Shown here: positions 48,001 to 62,580 of the stretch, one piece after another
How positions within the stretch are numbered: the first letter of the stretch is position 1
Layout of the letters: each line of letters starts with the position of its first letter
NCBI RefSeq assembly: GCF_910592395.1
Contig: NC_088318.1
Location: forward strand, 14,324,349 to 14,388,348
DNA from: Lineus longissimus
Lineage: Eukaryota > Nemertea > Pilidiophora > Heteronemertea > Lineidae
DNA length: 64,000 nt
Reading direction: 5' to 3'
Notes under the pieces: generated by a model
Seen by the model: only the letters and a program-made list of their open reading frames with translations
Told to the model about the DNA's origin: nothing
Database searches by the model: none
Position numbers and translations under genes: made by a program

Positions 48001-50702
48001 ATCGGATGACGGCGCCGCAAGGTAGCCGCTTATCTAAGCAAACTGTTCAAGCCGAGAATGAGGCTTTTGCGCGCTTAACCAATGTTGCAATTAGAAGATT
48101 GTTTCTTTTAGCATTTTATTGCTAAAACTTTCTAACGGTTCTATAGGATGTCCTCTGACGCCGATCGATTCTTGAAGAGCTCAGATGCAAAATGCACAAA
48201 TCAAGTCTTGTCACCTGTCCCTCTATGTTTGGCTCGATCGCGTCTCAATTCCCAAAAACTATTCTTTCTATCCTGCTAAAAGTGCATCCAAGCCTACATA
48301 CATTTTTATGCTTTTGTCCTCTTAACGATCGGCAGTAAAATATGAAGAAAGACAGATCTTTGCGTCTGAATGATGCAGCATTATTACGCTTGTGAATAAC
48401 ACCATAAACAACTTGTAACAAAGACTGTCTGTTTTTTTGAGACAAAACTTGGCACATTCTCCGAGAGAAAAAAGCCTTGGATGTAACATTAACATCAACC
48501 ACATGCTTATATTACGCGTGCCGAGCTTAGCGTGGGTCAAGGGGCAGCCCCGGGGCTCGCTGCTCCAGCCAGTACCTTATTTTCCAAACTCGAACCTGGC
48601 CTCGAAAGCTCCGGGAAGTGCAATCATTCATAAAATACACCTGTAAACCTTTTACACTGCGACACCAAAAAACATTAACTTGCCCGAAAAAAATACAACG
48701 AGCTTCTGTGAACCATTCCAGATCACCACGAAATTTCCGTTAAAAAATCGCCACAGTATATGCAAAAAAATGATCACGGCGCATGGTCTGTGCGCAGCCA
48801 TGAGTTGTTATTGTTTTTATTTATGTTGGCGTCGCAGACGAAATGATATACACCTGTCCTCACGCCAACACTTGTTAAATGTGACACTTGCAAACACACA
48901 TGTTGTGTTTAAAAAAGTGTCTGGCCAGGCGTGGGATGAGACACGATTTGCATCGAAAGTGTCGAATAAAAAGTAGGCATTTTTTGTTAGTACAACGGCA
49001 GCTACTTTAGTTTGATTTGTCGGGTACGTGTTTGCTGCTTAGCCTAGTGGCAACCAAAGAACTATACGCTCGCGAGGGCCAGTAATATGCAGTGTGATGA
49101 GGTAATAGACTAGAATAAGGAAACAGCATCCCTAGTATTACCAAGAAGACAATGCGCCCAAACTCGCCCAGGCGTGTGTGAGAGCGGTAGCACACAGAAA
49201 ACACCTGTTCGGTGGCTAATATAGCTAATTCAGCTAACGCCTAAAAAGCCATGTAGCCAAGACGTGAAGAGCTAACCCAGGCTGCGTCATTAGCTCGGAA
49301 CGCTCGATAACCAATTCAGAAACAATTACAATTTTCCGGCCGGTTGCTCCAGCCCGGTGCGCCGATGGATGGACGAATGCTGTCTTCATATCGATTCTCT
49401 TCTGGGCTGTTACACAATCTCGGCGAATGACAGGGCGGGATGCGCATGTGATCTGAATCAGGCAGCTGTGCCGGTGATCCGTGGGCCCGAGAGATGGACG
49501 AGAGAAGGTCCGCGCAGATTAGTAATCAGTGCGCGCAGCAGGCGACGGAGGGTCAGGTTTTATCATGGACATCGGTCTGCGGACTGTGAATACAGTGACA
49601 ACATTTTCTGTTCTAAATCATTTTAGCACCCATCGGAATGAACATTGTATATCACTGGCAGTCTTGCCTGGTTCTACTATTTGACGAATCTCTTTGACCT
49701 TACTAGTGTATGTCAAATATTTATATCGTTGCAGGCAGCGCTGAACAATCCACGCCTTGGTTGAAACAACAAAAGAACTGCAATGTTGTTGATTTCGGCT
49801 AAAACAAGGGCAGCCATCAGCGCCTCCTGTTCTCTTCTTGAAAAACCATCGTCGTCTGATGGCCTCTACCTCATTTCCAGATACGCCAGACCGGTGTGTG
49901 GCCAATAAAATATCTGCCCCAATTAAGGTCATTAAACGCATTGACAACAAGCCTTTTCAAATTAATTTGATAAGAAGGTATACGATGAAACTAAAGGATA
50001 TTGTTGTTTCCAATTGGATGTACGCAGTGAAATTTCCCAGAATTAACTTGTCATGAAAATTGCCGGATTTCCTCCATTCTTGCTCAGGTTATCAGGCGAT
50101 TGTGGCGACTGGGTAAGCCCTGTGACATGGCTGGCACATGTCCTGCACCTGTACCTGCCCAGGTCGCGTGCGGCCCGGCTAGCAGTTTGGTAAATTTATA
50201 CGCGCAATGCCCCACCCGCGTTGAGAAATCACTTTGCTTAGCTCTTGACGACTGAGCAAGGGGCCTCATCGGCAGAAAAGTGTGTAGGCCTATACTACTT
50301 GATACTGAAAAGCGCGGTCGAGACCTGACCTTGCTTTTATTTACATCCCAACCTGTCCAACACCAGAACAGCCGAACTACGCCGCCACGGTAATTATTGA
50401 CCAATGACGTCGCATTTAGTAACAATGCTTTAAATAGGTCATTCATGTGTGATCCTTTTGAATAGGCTGTTGCTGCACTACTTGTAAATAACGCAATGTT
50501 TTAATTCTTTTGTAAAGTAGCAGTAGTAGTCTTCCTTTGTTGGAATTGTGATGTAATTGGCTGACGGTCTGTGTAGTGCATGGTATGACATGTATGAATG
50601 CAGATTCGAATTTGTCGCTGAGCTGGGAGTATGTTGAGGACGACACAGCGGTCACAGCCGTATGGGATCTGTAAGATCTTGGCTATGACCGTGGCCGTTC
50701 CT

Positions 50703-50978
50703 TACTTCTTTGTTCACTTTTTCTTGTACATGCAGTTAATTACCTGTATGAAGTTGACCAAATAAAACACATATGAAACCTAAATGTGCGTGCTGTTGGT
50801 TTTTGGTTTGGATTTTTATTAGGAAATAAAGTTACTTGTTTACTTACTTGTTCTCTTTTTCTTGTACATGTAGTTAATTATCTGTATGAAGTTGACCAAA
50901 TAAAACACATATGAAACCTAAATGAGCGTACTGTTGGTTTTTGGTTTGGATTTTGATTAGGAAATAAAGTTTCTGAAA
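50703..50978. repeat. Two-copy tandem duplication, 138-bp unit
   Basis: Copies lie at about 50703-50840 and 50841-50978. Both contain TTCTTGTACATG, TATGAAGTTGACCAAATAAA, CACATATGAAACCTAAATG and end AGGAAATAAAGTT, with only a handful of differences. Each copy carries two AATAAA hexamers on the plus strand, so it could resemble the tail of a retroposed transcript, but no coding remnant or poly(A) run is next to it. Confidence 0.92.
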
Positions 50979-53900
50979 GAAATCGGGCCGATTCTACAAC
51001 AAGTTGCTGTACTTTTTCAACTGCAACCACCAGCGTCTATTGGCTAAAGAGCCTTTAGAAAAATAGGCCTTTGTCTATATCTGGGTGTAGTCTTTGGTTT
51101 GCCAGAAGTTACACCTGTCTGACATGTCTGGCCTTTAAAGATCACCAAACTGGGTGAAAATTTACAGTAACTTGTCTCTAATTGCAACCAGCCCCGGACT
51201 CAGAAAATCTTGAACGTGTTCTCCAGAAGTAGCGCACCTTGCTGCTAGTTCAATGCACCTGCAGAAGTTAGGTGCCAAATTTGATTAGTGATATTACTTG
51301 TTTAAATTTTGTTTTCCGGCATCCTAGGGGGCGGGCGTAACGAGCCAGTTTTACAACACTACAACTCCCTGACACGCACTATGCTGCGTTTTATTAGGCG
51401 TAACGTGTTTCAGGCCATCGTAGGAACTAAATAACACCACCAGGACATGTGTTTACTCCTTACGACATCCTTTAATAAACCTAAATTGTTTTACGTTCGT
51501 CTCGATGGGATTCAAACCAGCGATCAAGCAAGCTTCTAATTAAAACATAACTCAATTAAACTGTGACTTAATTTACCAGTTTAATTATCTTTTGACAACA
51601 TTGATTCCTTAATTGACAGAGATAAAGGTGCAATTTAACACTGGGTCCCTAATGTACTCTCGTTCTCAAGCAATTCTTAACCAGATAGAAATAATGCGGG
51701 AAGAAAATGCCAACATTTTGAACACATCCCATGAATGCATCCCCTTGCGAAGTGACTGACGCACTGGCCCGTACCATGGGTCAGCTGCGGACTTTTGACC
51801 GTAATAGGCGCAAAAATATCACATTTGATCTTATAATCCCAATAACATCAACTACAGGAGTTCCTCTCCCAAATGACCGACCCAGGGACAAACACCTTCG
51901 GTGCCCATCAGAAACCAACACGGCGAGAGTCAGAGGTCGCAGAAGAGACTGACGGATATTCCATCATGGCGGCTGTCATCACCATAGTGACCGGTACAAC
52001 GGTCAAATCACGCGACGATTGATGGCGGATGGGAGCTGCTAAAACAAGATACCGGATGATGAATCGGTTGAGACGAAATCCAAACCTGAACACTGAAGTA
52101 AAATCGCTGCAAGCCATACGTATTCATATATGCATCAGATATGCTTTCAAGTCCTGCGCCGAGGTTTGGGATTTCGCCAAGGGCTGATTGATGTCGTCTG
52201 AAGCAGACGATACTTTTGATGACAGATTTTCGTCCGCTCGCCGAAACCTTCACTTTTGACATTTTGTGATTTCACGGGCCATTTGCGGCGAGAGGGAAGG
52301 TGACCGACCTGGTCTGTCATTGGGGAATCGCTGGCTGGCTTGGGGTGCATTCAGGTGGAGAGTCGGAGTCAACAAGGGGTCGGACATCACAAATGAGATG
52401 TAACTTCGTGAAAATGCGATAGGTTCATATCAAAAGGTGTTGTTTCTGCCAAGCAGTTCAAAGGGATCAGTCATCAGGCCTCTGAGTCTCATGCACTTGG
52501 AGAAAGCGAACCGTTTTTAATACGCACCCTGGACATGAGTATATGTCTATGAAGTCATGTTCAAGTTTAAATCCAAATAAAACGACTGTCATCGCAAAGC
52601 ATTCATTTGTAACCTGCATTAAGAATTATACAATATCATCCAAGCGAATGTCATCAATCACGAAAATTAAAATGTCATTTTAAAAAAGGATAACAAAAGG
52701 AGTAGGGAATATCCAAAAGATCCTGCAGATAATGCTTATTGAAAGGATTGATAACAGAGCCATCGATGGAGACCATGGTTATTATTTTACCAATCCTTCA
52801 TGTTTTGACAAATCAATCTTCCAAAGGTTGATTTTCTACCAAGCCTATTTTCTTTCAACTGATAGATCTATATTCTCTCGAAGGATGTTCTCTCTATGGA
52901 TCTATTTTGAACCAAGCAATACCGATATCACATCCATAATTGCCAGTAATGACAAAATCAAATGTATTAAAAAACCGGTGTTTCCCAGATTCTGGCCCAT
53001 ATCAATATACCGGTCTAGACACCACAACTCGAGGACGTGGAAACCCTGGATAACATCTTTATTGTGGTCAAACTGTCAATCAAAATCAATATCCCCCTTT
53101 CACGACTGTCTCGTTGCTTGTGAAGTCTTCCGGAGCACCGAAGCACCTATCTTGATCGCGACCTGACCTCACAAAACATGATTGACACTGCTCAGATATC
53201 AAGTATTTGGAAAACGTACCCTTACAAATCCAAACAAACCATTTTAATCGCCATCTCATATATTGACATCGATAACCTTAAGATTCAGATTTTTGCATTT
53301 TTGAACCAAAATCGCGATAACATATCTGAGATCTGTCAGATCGGTATTGACATAGACTGGTTGTATGGTTGGTTGTTCTACAACTATCACAATCAGGACT
53401 CTCAAGTTGACAGCTTGAGACTAAAGGAACACTTGTGGGCGCTTTGTTGCTTGTGGCTTATTGGGTGCAAGGATACGGCCACCACGGCAGCTAGAATCGG
53501 CACGGAGACAAAGGAGATGACTTGTTTACAGCCCAATATTCAAATCTGATACATTAGAAGCTACTGTACTTTACCATGTAAACTGAAAAGATGCCACCTT
53601 CCTTATCATCCCACATTCCAGGGACGGGAAGATGATCATCTGGTCGTTACCATTATCACAGATTATCATAGGAAGCCATTAGGCGGGCTAATAGACTGCG
53701 ACACTGTGGTCAGCTGCCGAGGGTCCGAACATTGTCTTGGCACGTTGACCTTAGTAGGGTGGGAGGACAGGGCAGCTGGAGAACAATGGGATACGCTGAA
53801 GGAATCTCAAGCATGACCGGTTCATTAGGGAGCTGGTGATTAAATTAGCTATTGCTATGGACCAAGGTTGTTACTGGCTATGGACTCAAACGACACAGGC

Positions 53901-56900
53901 ATTACCAGGCCCAAGTGACAATCTGGACCTCAGTCAGGGAAGCAGGGCTGGTGTGATGTTTTTAGCTTTCTTCATATTTCAGTGTTCCCATACAATAGAT
54001 AGCTCAGTAGAGAGACCATGACTGTCAGTCTTCATGTTTTGAACAATCGACTCAAAGTGTTCAATTCTGAACTTTTCATGTGTAGCAGTCAATATCCGCT
54101 CGGCGAAAGTCTTAAGCCAAGCATGACAGGATAAACATGCCAGTTGAATCGTCGAGCCATCCCTCAAATCATGTAAAACATTTCTCAGACAAAGCTTTGG
54201 CTTTTCACAAATCGCTTTCAGGAAAGTTCTTGTCGTTACTTCGTGACAATACGGAGGTTTTAGCTCTTCGGAGTTGGATTGAATGGGACTGGATTGAGTT
54301 ACCGTGCTTAGGAATGCAATGTGGCATTTACGAGAAGTTCCTTGTCAAACTTAAGAACTCGCTGAGCCATTGAAAGGACTTGGAAATCTGCAAACATGAC
54401 CTGGTCCGCTATATCTACAGTTATTACAAATTGGAGTCACATTTTACACTGTCCCGTCAATGCCCCGCATTATACCTATTCAAAATCCGTGTTTTACAGC
54501 CACCCCGAAGTCTTAACAGTTTTGTCCCAATATCTGCACCTGTGTAAAGAAAAGTCCATACGAAATGGCTACTTGTGTTTCGAATGAAGATGTCCCGCTA
54601 TGAACCTTTTGTTGAGTAGGTTTCTTGACAAATGTCTCAGAAGACCCAGGGGTGTCCCAATTTTGGTGGTAAAGACTGCGTCACATACTTCGGACCACTC
54701 CAACTTTGTGGGATGTCCACACTACAATTTTCGCTAGATTCCTCGACATTGTCATAATCAAAAATGGCCTCGGACTGAGATTACAATTACCACACATTAC
54801 ATTAAACCGCGACAAATGATGAAATGCATAAACCATCTTGGTTGAAAGTGACCTAGTCTTGCCAAGGTTTATTTACATGTACTCTCCGGACCTCACGTTA
54901 CCCTTTTGTATTGACCAAAGCGATATCCCTCCCGATATTTCTTCTCAGACACCTCTACTGCGCTTCTTGATAACACATTGAATTTGACACATGTTATCTA
55001 TGTCGAACCGCTGTCTGCCCCTTGGAGCTATCGATGCGACCCTGGTAAGCACCGGGTCTAATGATTCTACATGTCCTACACGAGTCCCAGCCCTGGCCTC
55101 CTCATCTTGTCCCGTGTTCAACAGAACTTTTACAAGTGTACCCTCTCTCCCGCTACATCGCGCCGATACTTAATTACAAGCCTCGGCGTGGTCGCCTTTC
55201 AAGAAAACTTGTTGTCAGCGGTGACATTAGACGTGTAGAACTCGCCGAGAAAATGTCGTCATTATCCAGAAAGACCCTAACCATGTTGTACAATTTCTCA
55301 CATTGTCAGCGCTAACTTTATCATTAGCTAATTATAACGTAGCCACCAGGCAAGAACCTATGATAAAGTGTGAGTTAAAAGCAATCTTGTCGCATTACAC
55401 GGCCGGCAGAGGAAGCGAGACGCGGGACTACCGTCATAAGAGACGGACTCGGGTCCGCTTCCAACGTATTAATTGGGTACACTCGTAGACGCCAGAACAT
55501 TACAACTTCCGGTACGATTCGTCAGCGCCGTTGAGACTTCCGGTGTACATTCTACATGTTCTACGAACTTCCAGCGTCACCGCTCGACTTGCTTTGATAT
55601 TTGGTTGAAACAAAACCCTGACGAAAGTTTTTGGCCCTTTTGGTTAAGCTTAGCCCGTATCATTAGGGGAGGCGCCCCTCTGAGTACGAGCGCCAACTCC
55701 CCAAGCTCCGTACCTTTGATGTATTGGCATCATTGTGTGGCTCCGACAGGCGACCTTTCATGTTCTACCGTACATGGAACATCTTCTGCGATCAGGATAG
55801 TGGAATGTGGCCTGGAGGTGTTTGGATCATCGTGATTCCGATCCCAATAGTCTTCTCATTTCGGCTAATTGGCTTGTTAGTTAATGATACAACGTCTCAG
55901 GCGACTGAGTCAACTGCAAAACTCCTATACGACAAACAACAATGTGATTTGATTTTATTCTTCAGCCTACGATTTTTGTTGATGGCGTTTCAGGTCATGT
56001 CTTCATCACTGTTGCGGTCAAAAGGATTAATATTTTCAGCATTTCTACAGAAGCGTGCACTGCAAACATCTACTGCAGCAGAGGTTGCAAGTTGGTCCGA
56101 TAGCCATGTCGTTTCCCTTAAACTTCTCTCATGCCATTGGTGAGAATCATGAATTATTTTGTAAGCACCTATGTCATTATGTCAACAAACACCTTACACT
56201 CTCACCATGGCCGTATGCACTAGTTTACAACCCATCAGCCATGTCCCAAGAAAGCGCTGACACTCTCGTAACAGCATTTCACCTGGTGGAACTAAGCCAA
56301 ACCCTCACCAGAATCTAGAAAGTCTACATCTCTGGTGACGGCTTCACCACTAAAGACCGATTTAGAAGATGAACAAGCAATCCTCAAATAGTGATTTGTC
56401 ATCAACATGCTTTATCACAGTCCGACAGAGCGTTTTCTTTCATGCTTCGCGGGCTTCAGCTCACAATGGCTTAAGGTAAAGTCGTAGTTGCTAAATACGA
56501 TGCGCTCCCTTGGCCATGCTACACCGCTACATCATTTTAAAAATTGAAACATCATGAAGTTACAAAGAACACGGTTTCAACATAAGATACCAACCTAATT
56601 AAAATAACACTTCAATTATGTTTTACTCCTGCTTAGCCCAATCATTGTCGAATTACAATTTTGCACGCAATGTTTTGGCATTGAGATGTCTATGTATGAA
56701 TTAGTTATGATTTTGTTCAACATTTCTGAGCAAGCTGTCGGTGTGTAACAGAGCACGTAAACTTTTATAAAGTGCAGTCCATTATCACCCGATATGCAAC
56801 AACATTTCGGGGCGTTGGTCAAAACTTACAAAGTACATTCCAAATGTATGACTCTGGTTTTCGTCAATACCCCCTATTCTGAGATTTTGAAGATGAGCTC

Positions 56901-59900
56901 TTGAATGCTTTAGTGAGGCATGTCCGGTCAGTGTCCATATACAAGCACTTGAAATCCCACACTTGGGATACTTTGAAGTAGCGAGAAAGTACATTTGACC
57001 CTGCCCTTGGTCAGTATTTGGTGAATAGTGCATTCTTCCCCTGCAGCGCATACACGTTACTATGTATTCAATGTACATGTACATGTACGTACATTGTCTT
57101 GTGGTAGTCCTTTGATGTGTAAAAGTCAACAGAATCTCAAGCTTTGAGTGAAACGTACTTTTTATTGGCGGACTATACTACTAAGCACAACCACGTACGT
57201 ACCAAAATGCCTGATGACGTACATTGTAGTTAGAAAGCAGCTGTAAACATAAAAGTACGTGAAGCGTGTGTGCATGATGTTGATACTGTTGCGTTGTATC
57301 TTCTGTGCAGAGATGTACACATCACAGTACACCAAACGTAAACATTTCGGTGGTAATAGCGAAGGTAACTTTAGCCGGGATCTTTAGACAGCCAAGCACT
57401 TGACCTACCAACTCACCGACACGGTTGACAAGCCGCTACAGAAAGGTATCCATCCAGAGGACAGGATGGGAATAATAAGGTACAAATTAAAGTGGTTTTC
57501 CTTTGATCTAGGCAGTGTTTACGTATGCAAGGACATGTCAGTCACGGGGCTGTGAGTCCTGAGATGGCACATTCACAAGTTCGGTCGGACCACACCTGCA
57601 TGCGGGAAATAGGGCAGGACCAGCAACTTTTATGAAGACGTCATAGCTTAAGAACCTCTTTGGGCGTCAACTGAATGTATTATTGCCCTGTTGTCATGTC
57701 ATGATAAATGTTCGGATGGAGTCACCATATTCGCGCACTGACCATAAGTTTTACTTGACTCATGTTATTTGTTAGGTTTTATTTTGACAAAAAGGTCGAT
57801 CCTATAAGGTATTGGCGTTTGTTACCAAGATACAGATGAAAATAAACTTATAATAATGTGCACCATATTTCCTGATATTTTGCTGATTTTACTCTTACAA
57901 AGCAACAAACCTTGCCGTTGCCAGTCGGTCGCATACCCGAACAAAATCTTACAAGCACGGCCTATAAACTTAACAAACATGAGATCCGACCTAATCATTT
58001 CTAATCTCCTCATAACACCGAATATCTTGTTTTTCTTTGTTATTTTTCCAACTACATGTACAATGACCGGCATTTAATTCTCAAAGCAGCACAGACATAT
58101 CAGATCAGACGCCGGCCTCGTGGTGCCTTTCAGACTGTTCCCGAGCCTTGTGTCTTGTAACCCCGTGAATATCCTAACTAAAAACTTGAAATGGCGGTGC
58201 CAAGGAGCCTGGAAACATAATCCTAATCCCCCTTGGTTTACTGCGTCAGATATTTATGGAATTTTCATTTATGTGACTATCGTCTGCCCCGTGATATTGC
58301 CAGACGACACGATGGCAAACGGAGTTCGTTTCATGCTGACCTATACTTCAGTACATTTAGGTGTACAAACACATATCAATGCACAGGGATATATGATGAA
58401 ACAAATTGTATTGTTTATTCCACTTTAATTTTGGAATAATTCTCAGTGCACTGTATACAGGAAATGTACACAATTTACATGCAGTTTGCCTGAAACAAAA
58501 AGCAGGTCCTGGAGCCAGGATAAAGACAAACACGCCGCAGTCAAATATTATCCAGGTTTACATTTTCAACTTCAAAGAAGACCCAAAGACGCTATTAAAG
58601 TCATTTCTGAACCTCCCCTACAGTATCGAGACATATGTCCCCGTCTTCTCTCCATAGCGTGCCGGGGAGGTATCTCACGACATGAAACCCACAATTAGGG
58701 TCCGTGCCATATGGTAGGGACTTTGTCGCACCCGGTAACGAGCGTCCACAGACAATTATCCGCTCGTTATAGAGTCCTTTGCGGAATCATTTCTGAAGTT
58801 TTTGATTAGTAGTTATGAATCTGATAACATCTGACTGTCAGGATCAGATACAACGATATCAAAAGAGGCTGAGAAAAACCGTACGCACGCTATCCCGGGT
58901 TTTTATGGCATTTTTCACCTTCTTCACGCATCGTGGGCACCAGCAGGTAGGAGGTAGCATTGAATTAAATACTTGTTGGATGTCCTGCACATGGTTTGTC
59001 AATTCGGAATTTCTGTTATCTATATCAAGCAATGGTCAGTTCTGCCGAGCCAAATAGCTTGGAACCTTCTGTAAAGGGCCGCTGTGTAAAATAATGTATT
59101 GGGAAGCATTATGTTACCATGAAAAAGATATACCGCTTTAGATCTGTCGGTTTGCTCTAGAATCATCGAAACTGTAACCCAAAATAGAACTCACTTTTGC
59201 GTTGGCTTCTGAGAAAATTAACAATCCGTTCCTTCATTTTGCCTTCCGCATGATCCCAATATCATAAGAATGCAAATTTAAATTACCGTGATGAGATTTT
59301 ATCAAATTTAGCAACAGATTTCTACAGAATTATCCTAATTATAGGTGCCGTGCATCTTCAACAAGATCGCTTTCAAAGAACGTTTCATATTTTGAGTGTC
59401 AGCAATTTTTATCGACTGAGCCATGCCTAATTTGCCATGGAGCTCCAAATTACTTTGGAATCATCAAAGACCTGGAGTTTCTACTTTCGAATCTGACATT
59501 CCCTGTCAGATGTCGGTGTTGTAGGGGACACTGTGCACAAGCTACCGTGCAATGCACTCCGGAAGAAAAGTCTTAATTTCACGTGCCCGTGCTAGGAAAT
59601 GTATAGGATAACTTGATTTTCACCCAGCATGAGGCGACCTCGCCTTGCTTATCCCATCGATCGAGACACATGCCCCAGCATCTCATTGTATCGCAATGAT
59701 TTAACACCCTGACCATGTAAACACAATTAGCAATGCCGCCAATATCTTCAATACGTTTATCAGTATTGCTAACATGATAACTTTCACTTTTCATCAAATA
59801 TTCACGCGGGTCGATCATAAATAAGGCATCGTTATCCCCTTGTTGATTAATTGGAAGGAGATATTATTGAATATTAGATTATTAAGGAGAAACATTGTAG

Positions 59901-60411
59901 ATTGTGCGACTAATTACTCGGACGTGTCATGCGATTTGTGTTGTGTGTATTGGTCGTGTCGGACAATCTAAGGACATAAAAATGGAGCTGACGGTAGACT
60001 GGTTCCCGAACCACAAGCTGTTAGTAGGATTGCAGAACCGCCATACCAGTAGGCTCGGAAACCAGCCTGGGCAGACGATAGATGAGGTGTTGATTATTCG
60101 ATTACGACCAAAGTCCCGAGTCATGACGGAGACTAATCGACCTTAAGATAGACGCAAATTTCATCAAATACGCTTTGACACCAGTTCAATAAATATCCAA
60201 CCAGGGGAAACCCAATCTCGCACAATCTCGCATCAGCGAAATTTGTTGTACTGATATCTTTCTGATTTCAACTCGAAAATGATAGAGGCCATGTGGTTCT
60301 TTTAAGTAATGCCAGCCATTATTCAAAATACTCTCGCGATCTCGTCAAGACGAGATGAGATTTCAAAGGTCGTCTACATGAGTCATTTAGAATAGGATTA
60401 AATTTGTACCC

Positions 60412-60600
60412 GTAACTGGTGAGATAGATAACGTTTACCAAGAATTAAACCAAAATAGCTGCTGTTTAATTCGGATGATTTGTCAAAGTTGACACGACCG
60501 TGAGTGTTAACTAGAAAATGATGAAAGTTGCAAGTGTAACTGGCGAAATAGATAAAGCGTTTACATATCAAACCAACCAAAATGGCCGCCATGATTTCCA
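60412..60600. repeat. Diverged direct duplication, spacing about 124 bp
   Basis: GTAACTGGTGAGATAGATAA followed by CGTTTACC and AACCAAAATAGC near 60412-60460 recurs as GTAACTGGCGAAATAGATAA, GCGTTTACATATC and AACCAAAATGGC near 60536-60590. It looks like an old local duplication, with indels between copies. Confidence 0.65.
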
Positions 60601-62239
60601 ACTCTCATTTGTCATTCTCAGTTTCCAATTTTGTTTTGGTTCGCTTCGGTGGCGTTTTGCTCAGGGAGGGTATGAAGACGAAGTGGGCTCTCATCGGTTG
60701 AGAAGTTGCTAATATCGAACAAGACGCGACGGAATACAGTGACCTTGCTCTTCATCTCGTGATTAATGGCCAAGACTGACAAAGTTTGACCGTCTGGAAA
60801 ACCTGAGATGAACGATCGGTAATCGCTTGTAAATTGTCATTTTGTTTCGGAACAGATCATTGGATAATCGAACTTGGACCGGGATGAACTGCAAGAGGTG
60901 CGTATGTCGCCCGTGACTGACGTTATTCTCACTTTTCATAATCGCACCAATTACCTTACCCAGTCATATGGCGGATACACGTAGGTACGGATCGCGTCAG
61001 GACAACACATCGTTAGAGTTGTCACCGCGTCATAAGGAAAACTTTGGTTTGACACGCCCGAAACGATAGAAATTTTCATTAATTCGATGAGACATTTCAC
61101 TCCATAAAGACGTCCTTTGTTTGTGAAATTTTAAAACGTTGCGTTCCCCATGCACATCACCTCTTTAGTCTTCAAGAAATATCAAAACTTATTGCTAAGT
61201 TAACTGATAAGTGTCGCAATTGACCCTCAGGCAAAGGGTGGAATTTGGTCCCTTGTCCGGGGTGTCAACCAGACGATATCGGTTCCTACCATGTTATTAT
61301 TCACTTATGATAAGTGGTAGGCGCTTAGGAGGACACAAAGCAATCCGGAGCTGGTGGTAATAAAACCATATTTATAGCCCAATTGATTTTTATAGAATTG
61401 GAAGTTAACATTCCACGCTACAAATAGCTCGAAGCCCAGATTCTTGTCACTAGGGGTTATTAAAATATTTTCATCGGGAGGCGACACTGATGGGAAGTCA
61501 TAGAATTTGATAAGGAAATGAGGAGTGCCCTTTTATATCATATTCAAACTGCTGTATTAACCGAATACCCAGCTCACGTGTAAAAGTGTGAATATTGTAG
61601 ACCAGTTCAAGATGAACATCACTTTTGAACTGCCCTCTCTGTAATAAAAATATATGATGAACAAACTATCATTTTGTTTTCATTTCATTCAGAATCTGAG
61701 TCACTTTTTTAACGCCATACTGGTCTCCTATGTTCTTGTTGAGAATGAGTTCCTAAAAATAGACCTCAAACACCAGGCCTTTGTTTTTACCTCACACTGT
61801 GAGGATGAGCCACTGGAAGAAGGATGCTATATTGTCTAATATAAGACCATCAACAAGAGGATATTTTCTATAATTTTCCCACAATTTATGAAATCCAAAA
61901 TATGCTTTCGCCTGACAGGATGCGCTTGTGCTTCGCTTCGATCCAAGGTACGGCGTATCACATCTCCCTCCCGTCGGTCGCACCCGGGATGAGCTGATTA
62001 AAACGTCCAGCAGAATTGACATTCCACGTTGACACTAACCCAGAATCTCACACCAAGGCATTATTTCAAAATGATTGCTCTCTTACTGCGGGCATTCACA
62101 TTGTCTATTAGTTATTATTTATAGCCCATGGTGTCCGTTCAGACTCCGCAACGCCCCTTACCACGATTGTCCCCTCTCTCTTTGTGGCGTTAATCTCCTA
62201 CATGGCTCCGACAATGGCCGGCGCACTTTGTGCAAATCA

Positions 62240-62580
62240 CACCTAACAAATAAGTCATAACAAATTCAATTCTCATTGTCATTGGGATTCAGAGGCAAAA
62301 ACCATCGCTGATGGCGCTGGGCGATTTCTAAGAGGAGGATATTAACCGATGCAGATGCGAGGAGAGCTGCTGATGGATGGCCAATAAACGCGTTAGCAGA
62401 ATCTGCGAATATGAATGGCGGACAGATAAAGGGTTTTGTAAGCCCTGTATTAACTCTAATCCATATAAATGGCATCGAAAGCCTCTAAATTTAATTCTGT
62501 TGAATTTTGTTATTGAAAACTTGCGTTTGACACTGATTAATACACAGGGCCCGGTATTAAACGGGTGAGATGATCTAACG
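62240..62580. promoter_or_regulatory. Candidate cis-regulatory module near right edge
   Basis: CATTGTCATTG (Sox-like pair), GGCCAATAAACG, CAGATAAAG (GATA-like), CCATATAAATGG and CTGATTAAT occur in a block of complex sequence with no plausible protein. Assignment to Irx is by default, as it is the only gene seen. Confidence 0.25.

Larger units (their letters stand above)
41101..50702. other. Gene-free DNA upstream of Irx, middle part
   Basis: No gene recognised. Much of 42900-45400 is complex, non-repetitive sequence with many TAAT, Otx and RUNX-like cores, the most regulatory-looking part of the window. The open frame at 47399-47644 begins beside a CCAAGATGGC word (YY1-like) and is not a known protein. 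Confidence 0.6.

Noticed and set aside
49040-49120. tRNA-like A box TAGCCTAGTGG
   Set aside because: No B box (GGTTCRANNC) at the right distance and no cloverleaf; not a tRNA or an intact tRNA-derived SINE.
51500-51530. B-box-like GGTTTGAATCCC on the minus strand
   Set aside because: One mismatch in the B box core and no A box upstream; chance match.
55473-56318. Series of overlapping plus-strand frames of 87-139 codons
   Set aside because: No domain, no good splice linkage, and frame lengths are within chance for 64 kb of this composition.
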